A DNA stretch of 64,000 bases from Fluviicola taffensis DSM 16823 (GTDB taxonomy: Bacteria; Bacteroidota; Bacteroidia; Flavobacteriales_D; Crocinitomicaceae). Positions 35,852 through 44,457 of the stretch are shown piece by piece. Location: assembly GCF_000194605.1 (NCBI RefSeq), contig NC_015321.1:806001-870000 (forward strand). Direction: 5' to 3'. A program made the translations under genes and the position numbers. The notes beneath the pieces were generated by a model that saw only the letters and a program-made list of their open reading frames with translations, was not told where the DNA came from and did no database searches. How positions within the stretch are numbered: position 1 is the first letter of the stretch; every line of letters begins with the position of its first letter.

Positions 35852-36742
35852 ATGTTTCTCAGTATCGTCATCCCAACATATAATCGCGCACATTTGATTG
35901 AGAATACCCTACAACGTGTTTTGGATCAAACTTGTGATGATTTTGAAGTAATTATTATTGATGATGGGAGCACTGACAATACGGAAGAAATTATTCAACC
36001 CTATCTTTCTGAGAAAGTAAAATATTACCGAATTCCAAACAGCGAACGCGGAGCTGCCCGAAATAGAGGAACCGAATTAGCAAAAGGTAATTATGTCAAT
36101 TGGTTTGACAGCGACGATGAAATGCTACCGAATCATGTGTCATTTATCAAAGAACTTGTTGAGAAAAATAACAAACCAGAAGTTCTTCATGTCATGTATC
36201 AAATAAAAGATCAAACGACTGGAAAAACAACAACTATTCAATCCTCTTATTCTTCTAGACAACGAAAAAGAAAAAACTTTTTAATTGAAGGTAATTATCT
36301 TGCATGCAACCCCGTTATTGTCCGAAGAGATATCGCACTTGAAAATCCATTTATCGAAAATCGAAATTTAAGCGCCAGCGAAGATTATGAATTGTGGTTG
36401 AGATTACTAGCCAAATATACCTTTGTTAAATCGGCCGAAATAACTTCTTACTTAATTCAACACGATGAACGAAGTGTCAATACAATGACAGACCCCGACA
36501 AGTTGGAACTGCGTTTTCTTACCTTTCTGAAATACATTGATACTAACAAGCAATTAAAAGAATTTTTAGGAATCGATTACTCTTATTTCGTAATGAGAAA
36601 CTACTTGATTTTAGCGGTTGATTTGGCTTATAATGGACACAAACGCAAAGGATTATTTTACCTAAAAAAAGCACTTCGCGAACACAAAAGAGCTTTAAAT
36701 CAACGCGTATTTTGGGCGACATTGAAACATCTGATATTTTAA
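35852..36742 (+). CDS. Glycosyltransferase family 2
   Basis: The ATG at 35852, one base after the previous stop, is chosen over an upstream in-frame start inside that gene, giving 296 residues. The GT-A fold begins directly: FLSIVIPTYNRAHLIENTL (2-20), VIIIDDGSTDNTEEI (~36-50), GAARNRGTELAKGNYVNWFD (~68-87) and the metal-binding DSDDE (~87-91). NLSASEDYELWLRLLAKY (~178-195) is the ED..L acceptor region. It uses a UDP- or dTDP-sugar at the cytoplasmic membrane. After its stop there is a 108-bp spacer carrying a promoter for the next group. Confidence 0.92.
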   Translation: MFLSIVIPTYNRAHLIENTLQRVLDQTCDDFEVIIIDDGSTDNTEEIIQPYLSEKVKYYRIPNSERGAARNRGTELAKGNYVNWFDSDDEMLPNHVSFIKELVEKNNKPEVLHVMYQIKDQTTGKTTTIQSSYSSRQRKRKNFLIEGNYLACNPVIVRRDIALENPFIENRNLSASEDYELWLRLLAKYTFVKSAEITSYLIQHDERSVNTMTDPDKLELRFLTFLKYIDTNKQLKEFLGIDYSYFVMRNYLILAVDLAYNGHKRKGLFYLKKALREHKRALNQRVFWATLKHLIF

Positions 36743-36838
36743 CATCTCCAAACCTTCACCTAATCTTACCAAATATTCATCAAGCACATCTACTTGTTTT
36801 TTAGTTACTAAAAATGCAAATTAATAAACAGATGCTGT

Positions 36839-36846
36839 TAATTTTG
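36839..36846 (+). promoter_or_regulatory. -7 box of an internal promoter in the polysaccharide locus
   Basis: TAATTTTG is an exact TAnnTTTG match ending four bases before the ATG at 36851. No correctly spaced -33 TTG was found, so strength is uncertain. It would start the sub-operon 36851-41286. Confidence 0.5.
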
Positions 36847-36850
36847 TGGC

Positions 36851-37981
36851 ATGCTAATAAAGCAATACCAACAGTGTACTTATTGCGTAATGGATACAAG
36901 TGATCCCGACATTTATTTTAATGTGGAAGGAGTTTGTAATCACTGTTTGGATTTTCGTAAAAATATTCTTCCTACTATTCAGAAAAACAGTTCCGATAAA
37001 ACACGATTAGATCAACTGATAAAACTAATTTCAGGGAAGAAGAACACAAAATCAAAATACGATTGCGTTATTGGCGTGAGTGGAGGATTGGATAGTTCAT
37101 ACACCGCTTATTTCGCAAAAATCAATGGTTTAAATCCACTTTTGGTACATTTAGACAATGGATGGAATACCGAATTAGCAGTTCAAAACATTCAAACCAT
37201 TGCAACCAAATTAGAACTCGATTTAGAAACGGTTGTGCTTGATTGGTCTGAATTCAGGGAGATTCAATTGGCTTTTTTGAGGTCTTCAATTGTAGATATT
37301 GAGATTCCAACCGATTTAGCAATTCCTGCAGCTTTGCATCAATTGGCAAAAAAATACGGTGTAAAAACAATTTTGTCCGGTGGAAATTATTCTTCAGAAG
37401 GAATTCTTCCCTTGCAATGGGGATACCATGTGATGAAGGATATGAAACTCTATAATCACATTGTTCAGAATCACAGCAAAGTATCTCGGAAAAAGATACC
37501 TGGATTTGGGTTATGGGATGAATTTTACTTCAAAATAATTCGAGGGGTGAAAATTTATTATCCATTGAATTATTTGAATTATTCCAAAAATGAAGCGGAA
37601 AAAATCCTTGAAAAAGAATTGAATTGTACTTTTCCAAAGGTAAAGCATCATGAATCGAGATACACCCGTTTTTGGCAATCATACATCATGCCCGTTAAAT
37701 TTGGATTCGATTACAGAAGAGCAACTTTATCAACACAAATATGCTCTGGGCAAACAACAAGACAAGAAGCATTAGAACAACTCAAATCACTCCCATACAA
37801 TGTGGAAACAATTGAAAGAGAAAAGTATTTCATCTGTAAAAAGCTACAAATTTCGTTGGAAGAATTCGATTTTATTCTCCAGCAAAAACCTTTAACACAT
37901 AAAGATTTTCCGAATTCAAAAAAGCGGATTAACTTCGTCTATAGCGTTTATCGCTTTTTATTTCCAAAAAAACAACAATGA
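36851..37981 (+). CDS. N-acetyl sugar amidotransferase (WbpG/LegF/PseA-like)
   Basis: 376 residues. An N-terminal zinc ribbon is seen as CTYCVMDTSDPDI (8-20) and GVCNHC (~27-32). The ATP-pyrophosphatase loop is VIGVSGGLDSSYTAYFA (~73-89), followed by LLVHLDNGWNTELAVQNI (~97-114) and SGGNYSSEGILP (~177-188). The family converts an acetamido group of a sugar to an acetamidino group using ammonia. Its ammonia normally comes from HisH/HisF-like partners encoded beside it, and none is present here. The stop overlaps the next gene by 4 bp. Confidence 0.88.
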   Translation: MLIKQYQQCTYCVMDTSDPDIYFNVEGVCNHCLDFRKNILPTIQKNSSDKTRLDQLIKLISGKKNTKSKYDCVIGVSGGLDSSYTAYFAKINGLNPLLVHLDNGWNTELAVQNIQTIATKLELDLETVVLDWSEFREIQLAFLRSSIVDIEIPTDLAIPAALHQLAKKYGVKTILSGGNYSSEGILPLQWGYHVMKDMKLYNHIVQNHSKVSRKKIPGFGLWDEFYFKIIRGVKIYYPLNYLNYSKNEAEKILEKELNCTFPKVKHHESRYTRFWQSYIMPVKFGFDYRRATLSTQICSGQTTRQEALEQLKSLPYNVETIEREKYFICKKLQISLEEFDFILQQKPLTHKDFPNSKKRINFVYSVYRFLFPKKQQ

Positions 37982-38913
37982 ATCAGTCAAAAAAAAATAT
38001 ACTTATTACTGGAGGAGCTGGTTTCATTCCTTCATCTCTCGCTGACAGATTACTTCAAAACCCCAATTATTTTGTAGTTTTAATTGACAATTTCCTTACT
38101 GGAAAAAAGGAGAATATTCCGCAACATGAAAATTGTAAATTCATTCACGGAGATGTAAACAACTTTGAAGAGATTGCTCCTCTTTTCAGTTTATACAACT
38201 TTGATTATGTGTTCCATTATGCTGCAGTTGTTGGTGTAAAACGCACATTGGAAAACCCCATCATGGTATTGGATGATATTTATGGAATTCGAAATATTCT
38301 AGACTTATCAAAACGTACAGGTGTAACACGTGTATTTTATGCATCTTCTTCAGAGGTTTACGGAGAACCAGTTCATTTGCCTCAACATGAAACAATTACA
38401 CCTTTAAATTCTCGCTTGCCTTACGCAGTAGTCAAAAATGTAGGTGAATCTTATTTTCGCTCTTACCAACAAGAATATGGCTTAGACTATACCATCTTCC
38501 GTTTTTTCAATACTTACGGTCAAAAGCAAAGTACAGACTTTGTGATGTCGCGATTTATTCAATTGGCACTATCTAATCAAGACATTACTGTTTACGGAGA
38601 TGGTTCTCAAACGCGTACTTTTTGTTACATCGAAGACCATTTGGATGCTTGTATTAAAACAATGGAGGCGGATTTAATGATTAATGATGTGGCAAACATT
38701 GGAAATGGAACAATTGTCACTGTTTTAGAATTAGCGGAAACAATTATTCGACTAACGAATTCTAAATCCAAAATTGTCCATCTACCGTCTTTAGAAGAGG
38801 GTGATATGACTAGAAGACAGCCAGATATTACTAAAATGAAGGAATTGCTTGGAAAACCCTTTACAGCATTGGAAGATGGAATTCAGATTATTTTGAACAA
38901 TCTCATTAAATGA
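37978..38913 (+). CDS. NAD-dependent NDP-sugar epimerase/decarboxylase (extended SDR)
   Basis: 311 residues. Cofactor loop [19 protein letters not shown] (7-25), FIHGDVNNFEEI (~53-64), then catalytic ASSSEVYG (~120-127) and YAVVK (~147-151). RFFNTYGQKQSTDFV (~175-189) and GDGSQTRTFCYIEDHLDAC resemble UDP-glucose 4-epimerase and UDP-glucuronate decarboxylase. It is a distant paralogue of the SDR at 24344-25294. The substrate is not determinable; its tight coupling to the amidotransferase suggests the same sugar pathway. Confidence 0.88.
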   Translation: MNQSKKNILITGGAGFIPSSLADRLLQNPNYFVVLIDNFLTGKKENIPQHENCKFIHGDVNNFEEIAPLFSLYNFDYVFHYAAVVGVKRTLENPIMVLDDIYGIRNILDLSKRTGVTRVFYASSSEVYGEPVHLPQHETITPLNSRLPYAVVKNVGESYFRSYQQEYGLDYTIFRFFNTYGQKQSTDFVMSRFIQLALSNQDITVYGDGSQTRTFCYIEDHLDACIKTMEADLMINDVANIGNGTIVTVLELAETIIRLTNSKSKIVHLPSLEEGDMTRRQPDITKMKELLGKPFTALEDGIQIILNNLIK

Positions 38914-38949
38914 CGTAACTTAACAAGCAGTTATATACTGAAAGCTGAA

Positions 38950-40167
38950 ATGAAGAATGTCCTTTACTTGTCTTACGACGGCATGACTGATCCGCTTGGT
39001 CAAAGTCAGGTGCTTCCCTATTTGATTGGATTGAGTAAAAAAGGATTTCAGTTCACACTCATCAGTTTCGAAAAACCAGAACGCTATTCATCTGAAAAAA
39101 GCAAGATAGAGGCGCTTTGCACAAAACATCGCATTGAATGGAAACCGCTTATCTACACCAAAAAACCTCCCGTTATTTCAACATTAAGAGATATTCGGAG
39201 AATGAAAAAATTAACATTTCAGTTACATACCGAAAAACACTTTCAATTGGTGCATTGTAGAAGTTATATTAGTGCATTGATTGGCCTTCAATTGAAAAAA
39301 GACAAAGGTGTTAAACTTCTATTCGACATGCGTGGTTTTTGGGCAGATGAAAGAGTGGAAGGTAAAATCTGGAATCTCAAAAATCCACTCTTCAAATTCA
39401 TCTATTCCTATTTCAAAAAGAAGGAAAAACATTTTTTTGAAGAAAGCGATGCGATTGTCAGTTTGACTGAAGTTGGAAAAAAAGAAATTCTATCTTGGAA
39501 CTTACAACAGGTTAGCGTAGAAAAAATAACCGTCATTCCGTGCTGTGTTGATTTGAACTTATTCAATCCTGAAAAAATAAATTCAGATCATACCTACAAA
39601 AAGAAAACAGAATATAAGCTCAAAGAAAAATATGTAGTTGGCTACATTGGATCTATTGGAACTTGGTATCAATTGCGCGAAATGCTTTTGTCATTTAAAC
39701 ACATTCTTCAATTAAAGCAAAATGCCGTTTTCCTCTTTGTAACGAAAGAATCGCCAGCAACTATTCACTTTGAGGCTCAAAATTTGGAAATTTCCCCAGA
39801 TGCAATTCGAGTAGTAGAAGCTCAACACCATAAAGTTCCCGCTTTTATTTCACTCTTTGATTGCTCCATATTTTTTATCCGTCCGAGTTACTCTAAAAAG
39901 GCTTCATCACCTACAAAACAAGGAGAAATAATGGCTATGGGAATTCCACTTATTTGCAATGCTGGAGTTGGTGATACCGATGAAATTGTGACACGTTACA
40001 ATGCTGGATTGGTTCTAAAAGACACAACCGAAGAAACTATTTCTTCGTTCTCCTTAGACTTCGCAACTTTTGACCGTGAAAAGACAATGCTTGGCGCGAA
40101 GGAATATTTCGGACTGGATCATGGTGTCGAATCTTATTTTAAGATCTATGACCAGTTTGTCGGTTAA
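38950..40167 (+). CDS. Glycosyltransferase, GT4-like
   Basis: 405 residues. LYLSYDGMTDPLGQSQVLPY (5-24) is a loop typical of a subgroup of Bacteroidota GT4 enzymes. LLFDMRGFWADERVEGKIW (~119-137) and DAIVSLTEVGKKEIL (~163-177) follow. The donor domain contains VIPCCVDLNLF (~197-207), VGYIGSIGTWYQLREML (~235-251) and SYSKKASSPTKQGEIMAMGIPL (~316-337) with the catalytic-type Glu. It lies 36 bp after the epimerase gene in the same direction. Confidence 0.88.
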   Translation: MKNVLYLSYDGMTDPLGQSQVLPYLIGLSKKGFQFTLISFEKPERYSSEKSKIEALCTKHRIEWKPLIYTKKPPVISTLRDIRRMKKLTFQLHTEKHFQLVHCRSYISALIGLQLKKDKGVKLLFDMRGFWADERVEGKIWNLKNPLFKFIYSYFKKKEKHFFEESDAIVSLTEVGKKEILSWNLQQVSVEKITVIPCCVDLNLFNPEKINSDHTYKKKTEYKLKEKYVVGYIGSIGTWYQLREMLLSFKHILQLKQNAVFLFVTKESPATIHFEAQNLEISPDAIRVVEAQHHKVPAFISLFDCSIFFIRPSYSKKASSPTKQGEIMAMGIPLICNAGVGDTDEIVTRYNAGLVLKDTTEETISSFSLDFATFDREKTMLGAKEYFGLDHGVESYFKIYDQFVG

Positions 40168-40212
40168 TTTTCTTTTCAGACAATCTCGAAAAAAAAGCCC
40201 ATTTTTGCTTCT

Positions 40213-41286
40213 GTGAAATTGAATAAACTCCATATTATTGCTCCTTATCCGAAAGGAGAAGCACCTTCACAACGTTTTCGGTTTGAACAATATTTACCTT
40301 TTTTAGAGGAAAACAACTTTGAGATTCACTACCATTCATTTCACACACAAAAAAGCTGGGATAGACTTTACAAAAAGGGGCGATTCATTCAGAAATTCCT
40401 CGATCTGAACTACAATTTTCTCCGTCGTTGGATTCTCTTATTTCAACTAATTGGTGCTAAGCACATTTTCATGCACCGTGAAATGACACATCTAGGCCCG
40501 CCAGTTTTCGAATGGATCTTAGTGAAAATCATGCGCAAAAAATACGTGTATGACTTCGATGATGCCATCTGGATTCCTAATTACAGTTCTGCAAATGCGC
40601 GTTTTCAAAAACTAAAATGTTACTGGAAAGTGCATTTTCTCATCAAATGGGCCGCAAAAGTGAGTGCTGGGAATGATTTTCTCGCCACTTATGCACGTCA
40701 ATTCAATTCCAATGTAGAGGTTATCCCTACAACCATCGATACACAAAACCAACATACAAAATTGGTCAATCAAGAGAAAAAACAGCCGGTTATCGGTTGG
40801 ACTGGAACACATTCCACGATGCATTATCTGGATTTTGTAGTTCCAATTTTACGAAAGCTTGAACACGAGTTCGAGTTTCAATTCAAAGTAATTTCGAATA
40901 AAAAACCCAATTATGAGTTGAAATCCTTGGTTTATCAAGATTGGAAGGCAGAAACAGAAATAGAAGATTTATCAGAAATTCAAATAGGAATTATGCCTTT
41001 GGTTTTGGACGCTTGGTCGGAAGGGAAATGTGGATTCAAAGCCTTGCAATACATGGCCCTCGGAATGGCATCAATTGTTTCACCAGTTGGCGTAAATACG
41101 AAAATAATTCAACACGAAAAAAATGGCTTTATTGCAGAAACCACCCAAGAATGGGAACAAGCAATACGTGTTTTATTGGAGAACGAGAAGCTTAGAAAAG
41201 AATTTGGCAAATATGCAACGCAATCCATTCAGCAGCTTTGGAGTGTCGATGTTTGGAAAGAAAACTACTTGAAATTGGTTCAATAA
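40213..41286 (+). CDS. Glycosyltransferase, GT4-like, last gene of the locus
   Basis: 357 residues from a GTG start, which directly precedes KLNKLHIIAPYPKGEAPSQR. HIFMHREMTHLGPPVFEW (~85-102) and YVYDFDDAIWIP (~112-123) are characteristic of the CgeB/GT4-like Bacteroidota group; the donor domain has VIPTTIDTQN (~173-182), VIGWTGTHSTMHYLDFV (~194-210) and SEGKCGFKALQYMALGMASI (~270-289). No ATG lies nearer. After it the spacer carries repeated GTTCAA words, and the following gene has no glycan function, so the locus appears to end here. Confidence 0.86.
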   Translation: MKLNKLHIIAPYPKGEAPSQRFRFEQYLPFLEENNFEIHYHSFHTQKSWDRLYKKGRFIQKFLDLNYNFLRRWILLFQLIGAKHIFMHREMTHLGPPVFEWILVKIMRKKYVYDFDDAIWIPNYSSANARFQKLKCYWKVHFLIKWAAKVSAGNDFLATYARQFNSNVEVIPTTIDTQNQHTKLVNQEKKQPVIGWTGTHSTMHYLDFVVPILRKLEHEFEFQFKVISNKKPNYELKSLVYQDWKAETEIEDLSEIQIGIMPLVLDAWSEGKCGFKALQYMALGMASIVSPVGVNTKIIQHEKNGFIAETTQEWEQAIRVLLENEKLRKEFGKYATQSIQQLWSVDVWKENYLKLVQ

Positions 41287-41339
41287 GCCATTCATTAATC
41301 CATTTTAATCAGGTACCTTTGAAGTTGTTTTTTTTCAAA

Positions 41340-41372
41340 GTTCAAAAAGAGTAAAAAGTTCAACGCGTTCAA
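41340..41372 (+). repeat. GTTCAA triplet of short direct repeats
   Basis: Three copies of GTTCAA at 41340, 41358 and 41367 in the spacer before the pentapeptide-repeat gene. Similar A-rich simple words are common in Bacteroidota spacers, so no function is inferred. Confidence 0.4.
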
Positions 41373-41425
41373 AAAATGCTGGTCTTTAACCCGATTTTCG
41401 GCTTTTGCATGTTAATTTTCAATTT

Positions 41426-41995
41426 ATGTCTCTCCTTCATTCAGACCAAACATTCAGCAAACTCAATCCCATTCAATATTCACTCGAATCTGGTGATTAC
41501 GAAAACTGTATTTTCAAGCATTGTGACTTTTCAAGTGTCAATTTTTCCAAATTCAAGTTCATTGATTGTGAATTTCAGGAATGCAACTTCAGTTTGGCTT
41601 TAATTTCCAACACTTCTTTTCAAGATGTACACTTTACGGATTGCAAAATGCTAGGTTTACGCTTCGATAATGCAAATCAATTTGGACTATCACTTCATTT
41701 TGAGAATTGCACTTTGAACCATTCTTCGTTCTATCAATGCAAACTTCCTAAAATCAAATTTATTGGCTCGCAATTGCAAGAAGTCGATTTTACGGAATCG
41801 GATCTAAGCGATGGTTTATTTGATACCTGTGATTTGATGCATGCGGTCTTTCATCAAACAAATTTGGAGAAAACAGATTTCAGAACTGCGCTTCATTTTC
41901 AAATTGATCCAGAAAAGAACAAAATCAAAAAGGCAAAATTTTCAGTAAACGGTTTAGTTGGACTGTTAAACAAATATCAAATCCAAATTGATTGA
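41426..41995 (+). CDS. Pentapeptide-repeat protein
   Basis: Start at the ATG 41426 (MSLLHSDQTF); an in-frame TTG at 41405 would add seven residues. 189 residues made largely of A(D/N)LXX-like pentapeptides: YENCIFKHCDFSSVNFSKFK (~27-46), FIDCEFQECNFSLALISNTS, FENCTLNHSSFYQCKLPKIK, VDFTESDLSDGLFDTCDLMH and TNLEKTDFRTAL. This predicts a right-handed quadrilateral beta-helix. Relatives include Qnr/McbG-type DNA-mimic proteins that protect gyrase, but most members have unknown roles. The layout with a break near the centre is Qnr-like, yet this is not enough to claim quinolone protection. A terminator follows at 42009-42032. Confidence 0.88.
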   Translation: MSLLHSDQTFSKLNPIQYSLESGDYENCIFKHCDFSSVNFSKFKFIDCEFQECNFSLALISNTSFQDVHFTDCKMLGLRFDNANQFGLSLHFENCTLNHSSFYQCKLPKIKFIGSQLQEVDFTESDLSDGLFDTCDLMHAVFHQTNLEKTDFRTALHFQIDPEKNKIKKAKFSVNGLVGLLNKYQIQID

Positions 41996-42008
41996 TTTAG
42001 AAACAAAA

Positions 42009-42032
42009 AAAGGTGTCCCATTGAACACCTTT
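42009..42032. terminator. Bidirectional terminator between convergent genes
   Basis: AAAGGTGT at 42009-42016 pairs with ACACCTTT at 42025-42032. It is followed by CACTTTTTT on the plus strand, and preceded by an A run that gives T's on the minus strand, so it can serve both the pentapeptide-repeat gene and the small CxxC gene. Confidence 0.8.
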
Positions 42033-42055
42033 CACTTTTTTACTAGAATTTCTGT

Positions 42056-42226
42056 TTACGAACCACATCCAACGCATTCGATGTAGCTATCCATTGGACG
42101 AACTCCTTCTACTTGCATTTTAAGGTTGTGAATTTTGTCTTTGATGTCCATATCTGCAAACATGTCACCCGTCAACTGTGCTTCTAGCACTGTGATTTCT
42201 TCTTGTAATTTTTGTGTGTTTTCCAT
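42056..42226 (-). CDS. Small protein with C-terminal CxxC (56 aa)
   Basis: A short frame from the ATG complementary to 42224-42226 to a TAA at 42056-42058. The protein starts MENTQKLQEEITVLEAQL, has an amphipathic helical stretch (5-40) and ends with DSYIECVGCGS, a C-V-G-C motif close to the C-terminus. Evidence for coding: no internal stop, an appropriate ATG, clean codon use, and a terminator 24 bp beyond. I do not recognise the family. A metal-binding or redox dithiol near the end of a small coiled-coil-like protein is the visible feature. Confidence 0.7.
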   Translation of the reverse strand: MENTQKLQEEITVLEAQLTGDMFADMDIKDKIHNLKMQVEGVRPMDSYIECVGCGS

Positions 42227-42331
42227 TTTTTGAAGGGTTTTAAATGATACTCTAAAATTAAGGATTAAGGCATTTCAATAAACACGGAGCTTTCCAGATT
42301 TATGAAAAGAGTTTTGAACAGGCTTTCGTCA

Positions 42332-42415
42332 GATATTAGGACTTCCTGATTTTAAGATTATAAGACTTTTATTTTGTTAGATTTTCCAGTCTTAATGTCT
42401 TAAAATCCGAATATC
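42332..42415. repeat. Large imperfect palindrome upstream of asnB
   Basis: Two arms: GATATT (42332-42337), GATTTTAAGA (42348-42357) and TAAGAC (42361-42366) pair with GTCTTA (42389-42394), TCTTAAAATC (42398-42407) and AATATC (42410-42415). The unpaired centre includes TTTTATTTTGTTAG. Words from this element (TTAAGAC, AAAATCT) recur after the gene at 44378-44424. Confidence 0.7.
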
Positions 42416-42475
42416 TTAAAGTCTTTTTCATATCTTTACTAGTTACTCAAAAATGACTAAACGCAAGAAAAAAAC

Positions 42476-44374
42476 ATGTGTGGAATAGCAGGATTTATTG
42501 ACTTCCAAGGAGCTTCTTCAGAACAAGATTTGGAAGATATGACGCATGCTTTGGAGCATCGTGGACCTGATGGATTTGGCACATTTATTCAAGTTGGTTC
42601 CAACTACAAAATTGGACTTGGGCACAGACGACTTTCTATTCTCGAACTTTCCGAATTGGGGAAACAACCCATGACATGGAATCAATTAACCATTGTTTTT
42701 AATGGTGAAATCTACAATTTCAAAGAAATCAAAAGTGATCTTGAAAAATTAGGCCATTCCTTTTTGGCTGAATCAGATACCGAAATGATTCTGCATGCTT
42801 ACAGCGAATGGGGCGAAAAATGCTTGGATCGATTCATCGGGATGTTTTCATTTGTAGTGTATGATTCAAAATCAGAAGAAATATTCATTGCACGAGATCG
42901 AGCTGGAGTAAAACCGTTATTTATCTATCAAAAAAATGGTTTATTTCTTTTTGCCTCGGAGTTAAAGGCCTTTCATAAGCATCCTCAATTCGAAAAGAAA
43001 ATAAACCCAAAAGCTGTTCACGCCTATTTGCAATACGGAAGTGTTCCTACTCCACATTGCATTTTTGACTATTGTTCGAAATTGGAACCTGGACACTTCA
43101 TCAAAACTTCTTTGAATAATTTCAAAAGCGAACCAACGCAATATTGGAATGTGTATAATTATTACAACAAACCAAAACTTGCCGTTTCAATTGAAGAAGC
43201 TAAGCTGAAAGCTGAAAACCTTTTAAAATCAGCTTGTGAATACCGCATGGTTTCCGATGTTCCTGTGGGTGTTTTTCTAAGTGGCGGATATGACAGTGCT
43301 TGTGTCACTGCCCTTTTACAAAAAGATCGAACAGAGGCTTTACGCACTTTTACCATTTCAGTTCCCGATATTGGGTTAAATGAAGCTCCTTTCGCTAAAG
43401 AAGTTGCGGAAAGATTGCAAACAAATCACACAGAAACGGAATGTACTGCAAGAGAAGCAATCGATTTAATTGCAGAACTCCCCTATTTTTATGATGAACC
43501 TTTTGCCGATTCAAGTGCAATTCCAACAACATTGGTTTCAAAAATTGCCAAACAACATGTAACCGTTGCGCTAAGTGCTGATGGCGGTGATGAAGTATTT
43601 GCAGGATACAATCGCTATGAAATGATCTTGAAATACGGTGAAAAATTGAATAAAATTCCTTCTTTCGCTCGAAAAGGTTTGGCAAGTGTGATGGAACTTG
43701 TTTCTGCAGATTCAATTCCTGTTCTCAAAAACAAATACAATTTTGCTCAACGCTACGAAAAAACGAAGTCAATTCTTCGCGATACAAGCGATCAAAACAT
43801 CATGCTTAGCGTAAGCCAATTATTCACAGAACAGCAAATCAACAAAATCTCTACTCAAAAATTTGAAACACTTCAAACTTATTTCGATAGTCAAGAATTA
43901 ACCAATCACAGTCCGCTGGCTTTTGCACAAGCAATGGATTATCAAACCTATTTATTGGATGATATTCTTCAAAAAGTGGATCGCGCATCGATGTCTGTCA
44001 GTTTAGAAAGCAGAGAGCCTTTACTCGACCACCGTTTGATCGAATACGTTGCTCAATTACCCGATGATTATAAAATTAGAAATGGTTCCAAAAAATGGCT
44101 ATTGAAAGAAATCGTTCATCAATACATTCCGCAATCGATGATGGACAGACCCAAAATGGGATTTGCCATTCCGATTGAATCCTGGCTCAAAAATGAGCTC
44201 CGAGATCTACTTGAAACCTATTTATCTGAAAAAAAAGTAGCTGAAACCGGACTTTTTAATTGGGGAGAAATCTCACGATTGAAACACTCTTTTTTGGAAG
44301 GACGAAAAGAATACGGTGTAAAAATTTGGTACTTGCTTTCATACCTCATGTGGTTTGAACGTTGGGGGAAATAA
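42476..44374 (+). CDS. asnB: Asparagine synthase (glutamine-hydrolysing)
   Basis: 632 residues, full AsnB length for the type found in glycan loci. Catalytic Cys2 (MCGIAGFIDF), EHRGPDGFGTF (~27-37) and FNGEIYNFKEI form the glutaminase. The PP-loop is VFLSGGYDSACVTALL (~266-281), where the usual GGLDSS reads GGYDSA; ALSADGGDEVFAGYNRY (~365-381) and the C-terminal DRPKMGFAIPIESWL follow. The reaction is ATP-dependent amidation of aspartate or, in polysaccharide loci, possibly of a sugar carboxylate. It lies 1.2 kb past the last glycosyltransferase, framed by palindromic repeats on both sides. It may be the housekeeping enzyme; the relation to the locus is uncertain. Confidence 0.93.
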   Translation: MCGIAGFIDFQGASSEQDLEDMTHALEHRGPDGFGTFIQVGSNYKIGLGHRRLSILELSELGKQPMTWNQLTIVFNGEIYNFKEIKSDLEKLGHSFLAESDTEMILHAYSEWGEKCLDRFIGMFSFVVYDSKSEEIFIARDRAGVKPLFIYQKNGLFLFASELKAFHKHPQFEKKINPKAVHAYLQYGSVPTPHCIFDYCSKLEPGHFIKTSLNNFKSEPTQYWNVYNYYNKPKLAVSIEEAKLKAENLLKSACEYRMVSDVPVGVFLSGGYDSACVTALLQKDRTEALRTFTISVPDIGLNEAPFAKEVAERLQTNHTETECTAREAIDLIAELPYFYDEPFADSSAIPTTLVSKIAKQHVTVALSADGGDEVFAGYNRYEMILKYGEKLNKIPSFARKGLASVMELVSADSIPVLKNKYNFAQRYEKTKSILRDTSDQNIMLSVSQLFTEQQINKISTQKFETLQTYFDSQELTNHSPLAFAQAMDYQTYLLDDILQKVDRASMSVSLESREPLLDHRLIEYVAQLPDDYKIRNGSKKWLLKEIVHQYIPQSMMDRPKMGFAIPIESWLKNELRDLLETYLSEKKVAETGLFNWGEISRLKHSFLEGRKEYGVKIWYLLSYLMWFERWGK

Positions 44375-44377
44375 CAA

Positions 44378-44424
44378 TTGGATATTAAGACTTTAAGACT
44401 GAAAATCTGGAGTATAATATCCAA
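44378..44424. repeat. Palindromic repeat downstream of asnB
   Basis: TTGGATATT (44378-44386) and AATATCCAA (44416-44424) are perfect inverted 9-mers. The loop includes AAGACTTTAAGACTGAAAAT, which resembles the reverse complement of part of the palindrome at 42332-42415. It directly follows the asnB stop, so it could also act as a transcript-end structure. Confidence 0.65.
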
Positions 44425-44457
44425 AATTCTAGAGTCCTTGTATCTAAAAAAGAAATT

